A stretch of 64,000 bases of DNA from Vombatus ursinus (GCF_900497805.2 NW_020954562.1:25674375-25738374), one strand, 5' to 3'. Counted from the stretch's first letter, positions 11,262-22,140 are shown. Notes: generated from the sequence alone by a model not told the origin. Made by a program: numbers and translations.

Positions 11262-12034
11262 TCAAAAAGTGTCTTTTGTTCATTTCCATCTAGATCTCCC
11301 ATAGGCTTCTCAAACTCAGTATGTCCAAGCTGCAGCTCATTACCTCCAATAATATATTGTCCATCCTTCCATCCTTCCTCCAAACTTCCCTATTTCTGTT
11401 AAGGGTTCTACCACATTTCAGTTAATCAGGTTCACAACTTTGTTGTTATCCTCAACTTTTCCCTCTCTTTTACATCTAACTACATATATAACTTTACCAA
11501 TTTTTGTTGTTTCTACCTTGACAACATACATTTCATCCATTTCTTTTACTCTGTTCACATAGCCACCATCATAGCTCAAGCCCCTTTTGCCAGGCTATCT
11601 TAATATCTTTAGTATCTTCTTAATTGTTCTCTCTGTTTATAGTCACTATCCTCTCCAATCCTTTCTCAACACAGCCACCAAAACAACATTCCTAAAGCAC
11701 ACATCTGATCACGCCACTACCTTTTTTCAAATACCTTCAGTTGCTTCTAATATAAAATACAACATCTTCACCTTACTATTTAAAACTCTTCACATTCTGG
11801 CTCTCATCTACTTTACCAAGCTTATTTCTTAAGACTCCCATCATACTCTCTACATTCCAGTCAAAATGGCCTAATTACTTTCCCTGAAGCTCAGCTTTCC
11901 ATTTCTCCCTCTCAAAGGCTGTTTCCTGCCCCTTCTCACTAGCTATTTATGGTACCTACAACACACTCTCTTTTCACCTCTGTCTCTTAGAATCTATAGC
12001 TTTCTTCAAAACACAACTTATCTTCTATCTCCTA

Positions 12035-12046
12035 CTGGAGCCTTTT
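12035..12046 (+). repeat. target-site duplication, left copy (HAL1)
   Basis: The 12-mer ctggagcctttt occurs here and at 14922-14933, exactly flanking the HAL1 element. The surrounding sequence on each side is L2 and becomes continuous L2 if one copy and the insert are removed. Confidence 0.85.
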
Positions 12047-13092
12047 GTTTTTCTTATTTTTCTTTTTTTTTTTTTGGTTTTTTCTTTTTTGTTATTTTTT
12101 TTTGTATTCAACATTTACTTCCACAAGATTTTGAGTTCCAAGTTTTCATCCCATCTCACCCCTCCCTCCACCCCAAGATGGCATGCATTCTAAATACCCC
12201 TTCCCCTAGTCTGCCTTCCCTTCTATCTCTCCCCCCTCCCTTCTCTTATCCCCTTCCCCTTCAATTTTCCTGTAGGGCAGGATGGATTTTTGTACCCCAT
12301 TTCCTGTATTTCTTATTTCCCAGTTGCATGTGAAAGCATTTTTTTAAACATGTGTTTTTAAAACTTTGGGTTCCAAATTTTCTCCCTTCCTCCCTCCCCA
12401 CCCACCCTCACTGATAAGGCAAGCAACTAAATACAGGTTTTATATGTGCAGTTATGTAAAACACTTCCATAGTAGACATGCTGTGAAAAACTAACTCTAT
12501 TTCCTTTAATCCTATCCTGCCCACCCATTTATTCTATTCTTTTTTTTGACCCTGTTCCTCCTCAGAAGTATTCTCTTCTGATTGCTCCCTTTCCCAATCT
12601 GCCCTCCTCTCTATCATTCCCCTACTCTCTTGTCCCCTTCCCCCCTTATTTTCCTGTAGGGTAAGACAAATTTCCACACCCAATTGAGTGTGTATGTTAT
12701 TCCCTCCTTAAGTCAAATCCTATAAGAATAAGATTCACTCATTCCCTCTCACCTTCCCCCATTTCCTCTCCACTGTAAGAGCCTTTTCTTTTCTGCCTTT
12801 TTTTTGTGGGATAATTTACCCTGTTCTACCTCTCTCTTTCTCCTTCTCCTAGTATATTCCTCTCTCACTCCTTAATTTTATTCTCCAGATATGACCCCTT
12901 CATTTTCAACTCACCCTGTGCCCTCTATCTATCTATCTATATCTGTATATATGTACATATAATTTTTTCCCCTTCAACTCCCCTAATACTGACAAAGGTC
13001 TCATGAGTCACAAATATCATCTTTCCATGCAGGAATGTAAACAGTTCAACCTTAATAATTCTCTTATGACTTTCTCTTTTCTGTTTACCTCT

Positions 13093-14156
13093 TCATGTTC
13101 CACTCAAGTCTTGTATTTGAAAATCAAATTTTCTATTCAACTCTGGTCTTTTCACCAAGAATCCTTGAAAGCCCTCTATTTTACTGAGTGACCATTTTTT
13201 CCCCTGCAGGATTATACTCAGTTTTGCTGAGTAGGTGATTCTTGGTTGTAATCCTATCTCCTTTGCTCTTTGTAATATTATATTCCATGCCCTGCAGTCC
13301 CTTAATGTAGAAGCAGCTAAATCTTGTGTTATCCTGACTGTGTTTCCACAATACTTGAATTGTTTCTTTCTGGTTGCTTATAATATTTGCTCTTTGACCT
13401 GGGAACTCTGGAATTTGGGTACAATATTCCTAGGAGTTTTCCTTTGGGGATCTCTTTCAGGAGGAGATCAGTGGCTTCTTTCAATTTCTATTTTGCCCTC
13501 TGGTTCTAAAATATCAAGACAGTTTTCCTGGATAATTTCTTGAAAGATGATGTCTAGGCTCTTTTTTTGATCATGGCTTTCAGATAGTCCAATAATTTTT
13601 AAATTCTCTCTCCTGGATCTATTTTCCAGGTCAGTTGTTTTTCCAATGAGATATTTCACATTGTTTCCTAATTTTTCATTCTTTTGGATTTGTTTTACAG
13701 TGTCTTGATTTCTCATAAAGCTTCCAATTGCTTTATTCTAATTTTTAAGGAAGTATTTTCTTCAGTAAGCTTTTGGACTTCCTTTTCCATTTGGCCAATT
13801 TTGCTTTTTAGGGCATTCTTCTCCCCATTGGCTTTCTGGACCTCTTTTGCCATTTGGGTTAGGCTATTTTTTAAGGTGTTATTTTCATCAGTATTTTTTT
13901 GGGTCTCCTTTAGCAAGCTGTTTATTTGTTTTTCATGATTTTCTTGCATTGCTCTCAGTTTTTCCTTTACTTCTCTTACTTGCTTCTCAAAATCCCTTTT
14001 CAGCTCTTCCAAGGCCTGGGACTGATCCATATTTTTCTTGGAGGCTTTGGATGTAGGAGCTTTGGCTTTGTTGTCTTCTTCTGGTTGTATGTTTTGATCT
14101 TCTTTGCCACCAAAGTAAGATAATATAGTCTGACTCTTTTTGTGCTGCTTACTCAT
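13093..14156 (-). pseudogene. decayed L1/HAL1 ORF1 (RNA-binding coiled-coil protein)
   Basis: It begins at an ATG at 14156 (MSKQHKKSQTILSYFGGK). Next comes a long charged coiled coil (about residues 40-145, for example EELKRDFEKQVREVKEKLRA). Then comes the RRM-like part (DLENRSRRENLKIIGLSES) and the C-terminal domain (AKLSIILQGKKWSL), ending at a TGA at 13095-13093. The reading is broken: the frame changes near 13713, a TGA stands at 13470-13468 where CGA is expected after EIERSH, and a TAA lies near 13380. In L1 this protein coats element RNA. It is no longer functional here. Confidence 0.8.
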
Positions 14157-14921
14157 GATCCTGGCCAATTACTTAAGTTTTAAACTTTTTGTTAAGGTAA
14201 AAGTCTGCTTCCAATGTGAAGAGTGTACTGTCCCAAGCTTCAGGGGTTTGTACAGCTGTTTTCAGATGTACTTCTAGGGACCTGTAAATTTTCAATTCTT
14301 CCAGGGTGGTATGATAAGGGGCGAGGTGTTTTCTCTCCACCACCACAACAAGCTCCTTGCCCCAGGACTGCCCCTCAGAACTGTGACCCAGATCTAAGCA
14401 CCAGCAAGGCAAGAGATTCCTGCCTCAGCACTGACAAAGAGATCCTTGCAATCCCCCTCTGATCAGCCATTCGATTCCCCTTCAGTCTGTGGGCCAGAAG
14501 CTCAGAAGCCAGCCGCAGCCAGGGCGGCTGAGATCTAGCTTCTTCTCTCACCGCAGACACAGACTTTTCCCATTGACCTTATAAGTTGTCTTTGGCGTTC
14601 AGGGATTGAGAAGTCTGGAAACTGCCACAGCTGCCCGTGATTCAGTCCTCTGAGGCCTGCTCCAGGGTCACTGTGGTCTTGGTACCCATGCAGCACCGTG
14701 CTCCTCTCCCTGCCCGGTGCGATATACCTTTCCGATCAACCATCCAGGCTGTCTTTGGCTGGAAATTTGTTTCACTCTGTCTTTTTGTAGGTTCTGCTGT
14801 TTTAGAATTTGTTCAGAGTCATTTTTTTAGGTATTTGGAGGGCTTTGGAAGAGAGTTCAAGACAGTCACTGCTTTCCCTCCGCCATCTTGGTTCTGCCAG
14901 GAACTAGTGTTTTTAAGAAGT
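14157..14921 (-). promoter_or_regulatory. HAL1/L1 5' UTR with YY1-like motif
   Basis: About 760 bp precede ORF1 on the minus strand and hold a locally raised density of CpG for this AT-rich window (for example 14470-14560 and 14690-14730). The motif ccaagatggcgg lies at 14880-14891 on the minus strand, close to the element's start. In L1 elements such a motif binds YY1 and positions transcription. Activity today is unknown. Confidence 0.6.
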
Positions 14922-14933
14922 CTGGAGCCTTTT
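14922..14933 (+). repeat. target-site duplication, right copy (HAL1)
   Basis: A second copy of the 12-mer ctggagcctttt. It is followed by L2 sequence 'ctgacctccctagttgtta', which continues the L2 from 12034. Confidence 0.85.
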
Positions 14934-15020
14934 CTGACCTCCCTAGTTGTTAGTTCTCTCTCCGTCCTCAAGTAGTCATAGGCATATTTAGCTGTTTACA
15001 TGCTGTATCCTATATGTGAT

Positions 15021-15232
15021 AGGCAACAAGGTGTAGTGAATGGAGAACTGGGTTTGCAGCCAGGAGGACATGAGTTCAAAGACCACCTCCGATACATACT
15101 GGCCACATGACCTTGCCCAAGTCGTGTTACCTCTCTAAGACTATAAGCTGCAGAGAAAGTACTGACCTCCATTGGTAGAGGTGATTTCCTCACTTGGGAG
15201 TTTCCTACACCAGTGAAATAATAGATACAATC
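15021..15232 (+). mobile_element. tRNA-derived SINE with 'gactataagctgcagag' body
   Basis: It has a tRNA-like head ('ggtgtagtgaatggagaac', 'gtttgcagccaggaggac', 'gagttcaaagaccacctc'), then 'tctctaagactataagctg', 'ccattggtagaggtg' and 'cacttgggagtttcctac'. The body differs from MIR/Mar1 and matches the SINE at 28117-28335. It is inserted in the L2 tail. Confidence 0.75.
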
Positions 15233-15360
15233 CCTTTCCTATCCCACAAGGAGATTGGAAGCACCTTGAGGACAGAGACCATCTTTTCCTGTTTTTACAT
15301 CCTCAGCACTTAGCAGTGTTTTACATATGATCCTCAACAAGTTTTTGCTGAATTGAATTA

Positions 15361-16092
15361 GATGGAATAGTTGGCTCCAATTAGATTGGTTAAGTTCTAC
15401 AGTCAAAAAGCTGAGAGCAAAATGGAGTAGTACAAGTAGGAGATTCCTAGGTCCCATGTGGCAAATTATGCTGCATTTTCCATAGGCCCCGCCTTCCTGC
15501 TACACTAAAAGTACAACCAGTATTTTTCTAGTGCTCCTCTATTATTGTAAATATTGGAACACCGGAAAAATTATGTATCCCTGAAAAAAAAAAAAGGAGA
15601 TTGGAGGTAATCCCAAAGAGCAAAGGAAAGTTGAGTGTAAGTAATATGTAGCAAATTGCCAAAGATGTGAAAGTAGCCTCATGGACATACCTGACTAGAG
15701 CAGGAAATGGGTGGTTGTACAAGAATGAGGCACAACAGAGGTAGCCTCGGTTTTACAGTGGTGTCCATGACTCACTAAAAGGACCAGAGGAGGCCTCTAG
15801 TACATTGAGTGTCCTTTATGAAAGATTTGGTTTATGGGACAGATGAGGAACAAAATTGTGCCTAATGAGGGGGTTTTATCTGCACCAACGGACAAAGCAC
15901 CCACACCATTGAGCTCATAGATTCATCGAAGTATTGAAGAAGTGGAACTTAGAAATATACTTTCAGAAAATAAAAGAACCAATTTTTTAAATGGTTCTGC
16001 TGGCACAAGGAAGAACTTGGCCATGACTGTGAGCTGTACATTCTAATCAAGATCCTATTTCTGATTAGCTTTTCCTACCATAGGCCAATTAC
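15361..16092. other. unclassified stretch
   Basis: No gene is seen. The motif 'gattcatcgaagtattgaag' near 15920 faintly resembles an RTE 3' end (compare 53690) but is too short to call. Confidence 0.4.
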
Positions 16093-16300
16093 TTCATATC
16101 TATTATAAAGACAGCAGTGGTAGAGTAGAAAAAGCACAGGATTTAGAGCCAGAATTTCATATCTGGGTTTAAGCCCTGGCACTGCTGCTTATTAACTGTG
16201 TGAACTTGAACTAGTTGAACAACCTTGAGCCTTAGTTTCCACATCTACAAAATGGAAGTAGTAGCACTTGAATTATATACCTCCCAAGTGTTATTTTGTT
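16093..16300 (+). mobile_element. MIR SINE
   Basis: It reads 'gtggtagagtagaaaaagc', 'ggatttagagccagaatttc', 'ttattaactgtgtgaacttg', 'agccttagtttccacatctac' and 'aaaatggaagtagtagc'. This is the standard MIR order in plus orientation. Confidence 0.8.
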
Positions 16301-16309
16301 TTATTTTTT

Positions 16310-16490
16310 TGGTGATAAAATTGTTTTCAACCCATTCTAGAAATACTTATCAAGCATTCAATGGACCATCTTGGGTAACAATGATAGAGATAAAAATGAA
16401 AAATAAAATCCACCATGGCTTTGAGGAACTTACATTCTACTGAGGGAAGAAAGGATTTACAACAGGTAAACCAGTAAGTAAATTCAGATT
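16310..16490 (-). mobile_element. L2 LINE 3' end
   Basis: The plus strand reads 'atacttatcaagcattcaat', 'aacaatgatagagataaaaa' and 'aggaacttacattctactg', which is the reverse complement of the L2 tail. Confidence 0.6.
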
Positions 16491-16629
16491 AGTACATTGT
16501 AAATGGACTTGTAAACCAGAAAGCACTACATATATGTAAAATACTATTCATAATTCATTTATCTTAATGATAACCTTGTTTATTAGAATCCTAATTTCCA
16601 TGATGGCAGTCATAATAGCGTATGTAAGG

Positions 16630-16653
16630 TTTATTTATTTATTTATTTATTTA
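16630..16653. repeat. (TTTA)6 microsatellite
   Basis: Pure ttta repeats inside the L2 tail. Confidence 0.9.
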
Positions 16654-16702
16654 GAAGAGACACCTAGCACGGTATTCTACTTAGAGGAGGTGCTTAATAA
16701 AT

Positions 16703-16948
16703 GCTAATGATAATAAAGTAATAGTGTTTATATAGTGCTCTAAAATGTTTTATATATGTTATATCACTTGATCTTCACAATGCCTCTCTGAGGTAGGTAC
16801 TATTATGATGTTCATTTTACAGATGAGGAAACTGAGGCTGAAAGAGCTGAAGTGACTTATCTAGAATCATATAGCTAGTAAGTATCTGAGGCAGGATTGG
16901 AACTCAAGCTTTCCTGATTCCAATTTCAGAACTCTATCCAGTACAGTC
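16703..16948 (-). mobile_element. Mar1/MIR-like SINE
   Basis: On the plus strand it reads 'agtgtttatatagtgctcta', 'tttacagatgaggaaactg', 'ggcaggattggaactcaag' and 'actctatccagtacagtc'. It is nearly full length in reverse orientation. Confidence 0.85.
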
Positions 16949-16970
16949 TGTATTGCTGATTGAATTGAAT

Positions 16971-17572
16971 TAAATCATATTGTTTCACAAAGGTGAAGAG
17001 TAGGAGGGGAGGAAGATCAGGAGAAAATATCAGTTTGCCTTTTTTCACTCCCAGCTGGGCAAATGCATTGTCCAGAAGTCCTCTCATTTATTTCTGTCAC
17101 TTCTAGCATTCCCTTAAAGGTGAGGCTATACTAAATTCTAGGAAGAGAATTCTGCTTCTGATACTTTTCTGTCTTATTAAGTTCTTTGAACCTAAGAAAA
17201 TGCCAAGGAATGCACATGGCCCTTTCAGCCTCAGGAATACCAGAGGGATAATGAATTATTCACAGTCAGTTACCATCTCCAAACTAGAAACCAAATCCCC
17301 TAATACTCAGTCCCAAGTTGCTCCTGCTAAACTATATTCTTCTGGTCAATTCTAAGCAGTCTCAGATCATCTAAATATTGGTTGAGAGAATGGAATTGAA
17401 ATATCTGGAAAGCCCATCAAATGCTTAAAAACACAGTAAATAAAAAAGACAAGTGGAATTTACCTTCTTCTCATGAGTGGTAAGGTAGAAGCATAGAAGG
17501 AGTGACAACTTCCTTTGTGGTACTGTGAAGTGAATTGATATGTCAAAGGAAACATGATAACGGCAGTAGAAT
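16971..17572. other. unclassified stretch
   Basis: No gene or nameable repeat is seen. Confidence 0.45.
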
Positions 17573-17826
17573 AAGACCTTGCTGACCTCATTTCCCACCC
17601 AACTTCATGTATTTTGTACTTCTTAACTTCTTCAACATGCTCCCATGATGGGTACCTTCCCCTATTCCTCCTCCCTTTTCAGCTTTCTATTTCTTTCTCC
17701 ATTAGATTGTAAGCTCCTTGAGGGCAAGGACTGTCTTTCTTTTTCATATTCCTATTCCCAGGATTTATCACAGTGCATGGCATATAGTAGGTACTTAATA
17801 AATGTTTATTGACTATTGACTAACCT
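17573..17826 (+). mobile_element. L2 LINE 3' end
   Basis: It reads 'cttcatgtattttgtacttc', 'attagattgtaagctccttg', 'agggcaaggactgtctttc', 'catggcatatagtaggtac' and 'ttaataaatgtttattgac'. This is one of the better-preserved L2 tails in the window. Confidence 0.85.
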
Positions 17827-18290
17827 AAAGCAGTGTTGGGAGAAGACAACTCTAAAATTAGATAGTCATGGTAGACAAGACTGGAGCAGGTCACTGGAAT
17901 GACTTCCTGACAGCTTCTTTTTTTCCCTCCAGTTCTGCCACAGCTCTTTGTGACTTAAACATAATTTTTATTCCCACAGTGCTTTAGCTTTGTCATCAGT
18001 TGTGTTACTCTGAAAAACATCTGTTTTGTATACATTTTAGGACATAGTCAATATGAGTAGCTTTTGGTTTTGTTTTGTTTGCTTGGTTGTGCTTATTCAT
18101 TATAAGGACTTTGTTTCACTTTTTTTCTTTTTCAAAGGTGGTGGATTAGAGGGAAAGGAGATAGGGTTGTTTTAGGGGGAAAAAATGTCATTGAGGCAAC
18201 TTTGGATGTAAGTGGTGAGGGCAATTTCAGAACTAGCATCAATCAACAATCAATCAAACAACAAAGTTGTTTTCCTTGCTTCTCATCTCA
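17827..18290. other. unclassified stretch
   Basis: No gene or nameable repeat is seen. A TTTG-rich run lies near 18065-18090. Confidence 0.45.
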
Positions 18291-18712
18291 TGCTAGATAT
18301 TCCCCCCCCCCATAAAACTGATTATCTCAGTTTGTTAGAAAACTATGCTATTGAAGCCAAGGTCATAGATTTGACCTCATGTGGGCCAATGGGTTTTATT
18401 CTGATGCATGGCCAGCCATCTCCTAAATGCTTGTGGTGGATCACAAAGGTGAAAGAGAGTATGTGGATGAATCACCACTATTTGGAAAGCAATTCAAAGT
18501 ACATTTCCAACTGATGGTGGGTCAGTAGTGTCAGCTGCATATGTAAGGACAACACCTGTTTTTCCCACTTCTCTCATGTAATTTGTAGTTCCCCCCAAAT
18601 TGAAAGTAATCTTTCACCCACAGCTATATTAGAAATTGTTATATAACATGTTTGCTCATCTCTTTGATTCCAACAGCAAAATGAAATATAATTGAATGTG
18701 GACTCTAAGTGC
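18291..18712 (+). repeat. unidentified 422-bp direct repeat, copy A
   Basis: It runs from 'tgctagatattcc' to 'gtggactctaagtgc'. Copy B at 21040-21461 has the same length and I count about nine single-base differences with no gaps (about 98% identity). Flanks differ at once on both sides. Both copies keep an open frame for a peptide with DYLSLLENYAIEAKVIDL, but it matches no family I know and differs at its start. Either a local duplication or two copies of an interspersed repeat I do not recognise. Confidence 0.85.
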
Positions 18713-18748
18713 TTAGAGTAATTCTTAGAGTAATACTTAGAGTAATTC
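18713..18748 (+). repeat. three tandem 12-mers
   Basis: Units close to ttagagtaattc occur three times in a row, abutting the right edge of the 422-bp copy A. Confidence 0.75.
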
Positions 18749-19012
18749 AAGGTTCATCTCTTGACCTTCCTTCCTTGTGAAGTTTTTCCTGCTCTCTCCT
18801 TTACTAGCTGTTAGTGTTCTCTCCATCTTCACATTTCCTAGAACTTTTTATCTGAATTCTCCTTTGCCCTTTTCACTCCCTATTTTTAATTATATTATGT
18901 TGCTAGAGTAAAATGTAAGCTCCACAAGGAAAGAAATTATTTTATTTTGATTTTATTTTAGAATACATACCTGAATCAATTGTAGTATAGGCAGGGCTCC
19001 AAGAATAAAGAC
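18749..19012 (+). mobile_element. L2 LINE 3' end
   Basis: It reads 'gaagtttttcctgctctctc', 'agctgttagtgttctctcc', 'agagtaaaatgtaagctcc' and 'ggctccaagaataaagac'. It is a diverged L2 tail. Confidence 0.65.
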
Positions 19013-19109
19013 TTTTTATTTTTAATGTTGGACAAATGTCACTTCTATCATTAAAGCCACTTGGAAAATTAAATGCTGAATTTGAACAACATAAATAAGT
19101 ATCTAGAGA

Positions 19110-19870
19110 AAATTGATTTATCCATCATTTGAATCAATGAGCATATATTGAGTACCTATTATATGCCAGGAAATGTGTGAGGCACTGAAGATTTAAAAAC
19201 TGAAAATGAATGAGTACCTGCCCTCAAGAAGCTTAAACTACATGGAGGGAAAATAAGTGAAAGTTTCTAAAAAGTTAAGTCTGGTTTATTTTTTTGTGGA
19301 CAGAACCAGATGTACTCATTCAACAGATACTTACTGAGTACTCATCAATTAGAATGTAATCAATGTAACATCCTATACCTACAATGTAGTTACAATAATC
19401 AATTCACCTTCTTAGGCTCTTAGAGGAAAAGCAAAAACAAATAAGACATATTGGCCCCCAAACTTTTACCAACTAGCAGAAGGATATAGGTCAGTGCACC
19501 AAAAGAATATAAAATTGAGAGATCAGATGAGAGACATCACTTCCTCCTGGGAGAATGGAGATTAAGAAGAGCTTCATGGAAGAAGTGGGATTTGAAAGAT
19601 GTTAACAGGTAGAGCCTGGAGAACATGCATTCCATATGGGGGGAATACTATAATCAAAGGAATTAGAGGAAGGGAATACAGGACACATTTAAGGAACAAT
19701 GAATGGTTCAGGTTTGCTGTAGCCTAGAAAATGTATGGGAGGAACTTGTGCTAGATGAGACTATAAATTGATTGGAACCAGATTGTAGAAAGTCTTGAAT
19801 GGCAGGCTAAGTACTTTATACCTTATTCTGTTTAGAAGTGATATGAAGCCTGGCTTAATCAGTAGCCTTG
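19110..19870 (-). mobile_element. L2 LINE, 3' portion
   Basis: On the plus strand the L2 reverse complement is followed in order: 'attgagtacctattatatgc', 'ctcaagaagcttaaactac', 'agcttcatggaagaagtgg', 'attttgaaagatg'-like, 'cagattgtagaaagtcttg' and 'aatggcaggctaagtac'. About 750 bp is retained, with no open frame. Confidence 0.7.
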
Positions 19871-19924
19871 ACTTAAGTGAGCCACACATGAGGCATTCAC
19901 AAATCAGTACTGCAGAGGCCTACC

Positions 19925-20042
19925 AGTAAACAATTTGCATTGTTTCCCTCTATTTATTAGAATACAAGTTCCTTGCATTCAGGGAATGTCTTTGTTTTGT
20001 TTTTGCATCCCCAGCCCTTAGTAAATGCTTAAATATGTTTTT
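19925..20042 (+). mobile_element. L2 tail
   Basis: It reads 'ttagaatacaagttccttgc', 'tttttgcatccccagccctt' and 'agtaaatgcttaaatatg'. Confidence 0.6.
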
Positions 20043-20291
20043 TTTTCATTCATTCATTCATGCTTGCATTGGAAGATCAGTTTGGCAGCAATATGCAAAA
20101 TATTTCAGGATGAATAGAAGAAAACACTTGCTTATCTCAAATCAAATGAATAAATCACCAGAAAAATTGTTTCCTAATCTTTCCAGCAAAGAATTATCTT
20201 CAAGATATTCAAGGGTTTTTTTTTTTTAAGGTATTGCCTCAAGTAGTTCTGGAGAAAGACAAAAATCACATATATTAAGAGAATATCAGTG
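20043..20291. other. unclassified stretch
   Basis: Nothing recognised. A short open frame at 20035-20229 has no domain. Confidence 0.4.
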
Positions 20292-20475
20292 AAAAAGAAT
20301 TATAGATTTGGAAAACATCTTAGAGTTCTTGTTTCTCATTTTACAAATGAAGCACCTGAAGCCCAGAGAGGTAAAATGAGTTATCAAATGTTAGCTAATT
20401 AGTAGGAGAGTCAGGACTTGAACTCAGGTCATTGGCCTCCTACTCCTTGTTCTTTCTAGAACACCATGTTGTGAA
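20292..20475 (-). mobile_element. MIR-type SINE
   Basis: On the plus strand it reads 'attatagatttggaaaacat', 'ttacaaatgaagcacctgaa', 'gcccagagaggtaaaatgag' and 'gacttgaactcaggtcattg'. Confidence 0.75.
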
Positions 20476-21039
20476 AAGGGAATAGATCTCCTTTCCTTGA
20501 TGAAAACCATGAGCAAATGATGGTCCATTTCTTCCACACATTTGATGTGTCTTTATATGTTCCTGAAGAACAACGTTTGGATTTACTCCCTTATTTAGAG
20601 CCCCAAGAGTAGTACTTCCCTAAGAGTGGGATGCTAAAATGTGCTCAAAGCTAATGCCTCATAAAATAAGTCAAAGCTAAATGTTCACTACGGGCCATTA
20701 CACAGCAGGTTTTTTGGACATTGAAATGGCAGAACAACAGGAAACTGAAATTCAAAGTGTTTCATTTTACTTCCTAAAAGAAAAAAAAGTCTTAAAAATG
20801 AATAAAATGCTACTTAGAGATACTTAAGAATGTCAAAATAACTTCTAGTATTATTAAAGCTGTTTTCTTCATCATTAAATTTGCAGTAGTTTATTAAGTG
20901 TGAAGATCAATGGTAGGATTTCTTTTTTTTTTCTTGGGGGCCTATTTGGTCAATGTTGTGGCACTCAAAGCTAGAAAATGAATTACAAAGTCATCCAATC
21001 CATTCCCCTGCCTTTGAACATTAGTGCCTATCTCTAGCA
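20476..21039. other. unclassified stretch
   Basis: No gene or nameable repeat is seen between the SINE and copy B of the 422-bp repeat. Confidence 0.4.
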
Positions 21040-21461
21040 TGCTAGACATTCCCCTCCCTCATAAAACTGATTATCTCAGTTTGTTAGAAAACTATGCTAT
21101 TGAAGCCAAGGTCATAGATTTGACCTCATGTGGGCCAATGGGTTTTATTCTGATGCATGGCCAGCCATCTCCTAAATGCTTGTGGTGGATCACAAAGATG
21201 AAAGAGAATATGTGGATGAATCACCACTATTTGGAAAGCAATTCAAAGTACATTTCCAACTGATGGTGGGTCAGTAGTGTCAGCTGCATATGTAAGGACA
21301 ACACCTGTTTTTCCCACTTCTCTCATGTAACTTGTAGTTCCCCCCAAACTAAATGTAATCTTTCACCCACAGCTATATTAGAAATTGTTATATAACATGT
21401 TTGCTCATCTCTTTGATTCCAACAGCAAAATGAAATATAATTGAATGTGGACTCTAAGTGC
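21040..21461 (+). repeat. unidentified 422-bp direct repeat, copy B
   Basis: It runs from 'tgctagacattcccctcc' to 'gtggactctaagtgc' and is collinear with copy A over its full length. Most differences fall in three small clusters: the C-run near the start, the 'cacaaagatgaaagagaata' block, and the 'caaactaaatgtaatc' block. No target-site duplication or poly-A was found at either edge. Confidence 0.85.
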
Positions 21462-22140
21462 CTGGTGGGATCAATACAATGTAATGTATTTACAATGTAT
21501 AATAATCAATGTAATTACACTTGTATGTTTGCATTTCTAAAACTATATTCTTCCCTTCCATGTTCTCCCTTACCCCTAAAAAGAGAATCAATGTCTTTCA
21601 GCTCTTTTAGCTGAATAACTCTCAACAATTCACACTATGTCTCCATTTCAGACTATTTACTGAAGTCTCCCTCCCTTGACAACAAATTGGCTTCTGGATA
21701 CCCTGCAGAAGATATGCCTGGGCAGTTCAAAGAAGATGACTACCTGAAATGCACCTTCCTTCACATGGTTGTGATTATGCATGACTATTTCCATCTAGTA
21801 CCTCTTATTTCTCTTATAACCTATTTGATGAAACCATTATTTATGTTTGCTTAAAGAAAACTCATTAAGTTTTCTTTTGAAATGAAGGCTTGAAAATGGT
21901 GTGTTCTAATGGATGCTTGTTCTTCTAGAACACAATTTCTGTTATGAGCCAGGATTTTTAAAAAATTTGATAACTCCAAGATCTCTGTTTCAGGAATGTC
22001 ATAAAAATTGTTTGCTAAAGGCTAAAGGGAATTTTTGGATCTCAGTATCAGTTCACATGAAACTCAACTGAGGAAGTAAAAAAGTTAAGAGGACAGGAAG
22101 TATTTCAGCATAACTTCTTCCTTTCCCCAGATCTTCCCCC
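21462..22140. other. unclassified stretch
   Basis: No gene is seen. Simple 'aatgtaat'-type AT runs occur near 21475-21520. Confidence 0.4.

Larger units (their letters stand above)
12047..14921 (-). mobile_element. HAL1 (half-L1), apparently complete at both ends
   Basis: Read on the minus strand, the element starts at about 14921 with a 5' UTR containing 'accaagatggcggaggg', carries a decayed L1-type ORF1 (14156-13093), then about 1 kb of purine-rich 3' sequence, and ends in an A-rich tail (poly-T on the plus strand, 12047-12110). No ORF2 endonuclease or reverse transcriptase lies between ORF1 and the tail. The known HAL1 family has this layout and depends on L1 enzymes. A 12-bp target-site duplication flanks it. 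Length is about 2.9 kb. Confidence 0.8.
10946..15360 (+). mobile_element. L2 LINE, reverse transcriptase to tail, interrupted three times
   Basis: The first block (10946-11067) encodes an L2 reverse-transcriptase relic: residues resembling LGPSPLFSLSDLIRSHGF followed by YHLYA, the usual YADD context, with the catalytic aspartates lost. It continues at 11262-12046, then 14922-15020, and ends at 15240-15360 in 'ttttgctgaattgaattaga'. The breaks are filled by a SINE, a HAL1 element and a second SINE. The blocks join in consensus order, which supports one original insertion. Confidence 0.8.
16585..16970 (+). mobile_element. L2 tail, split by a SINE
   Basis: The tail block 'agacacctagcacggtattc' and 'ggtgcttaataaatgctaat' is followed, beyond the SINE, by 'gattgaattgaattaaatc'. 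Joined, they make an L2 3' terminus. A TTTA microsatellite sits in it. Confidence 0.6.

Noticed and set aside
10908-11402. 164-codon plus-strand frame with a reverse-transcriptase-like N-terminal part
   Set aside because: The N-terminal part is a decayed L2 reverse-transcriptase relic (YADD lost) and the rest runs through an inserted SINE, so it is not a gene.
13684-14123. Plus-strand open frames of 65-84 codons
   Set aside because: Antisense to the HAL1/L1 ORF1 relic on the minus strand.
18212-18514. 100-codon frame shared with 21024-21263
   Set aside because: The shared part follows from the 98% nucleotide identity of the duplicated segment. The starts differ, no domain is recognisable and the substitutions are too few to show selection.
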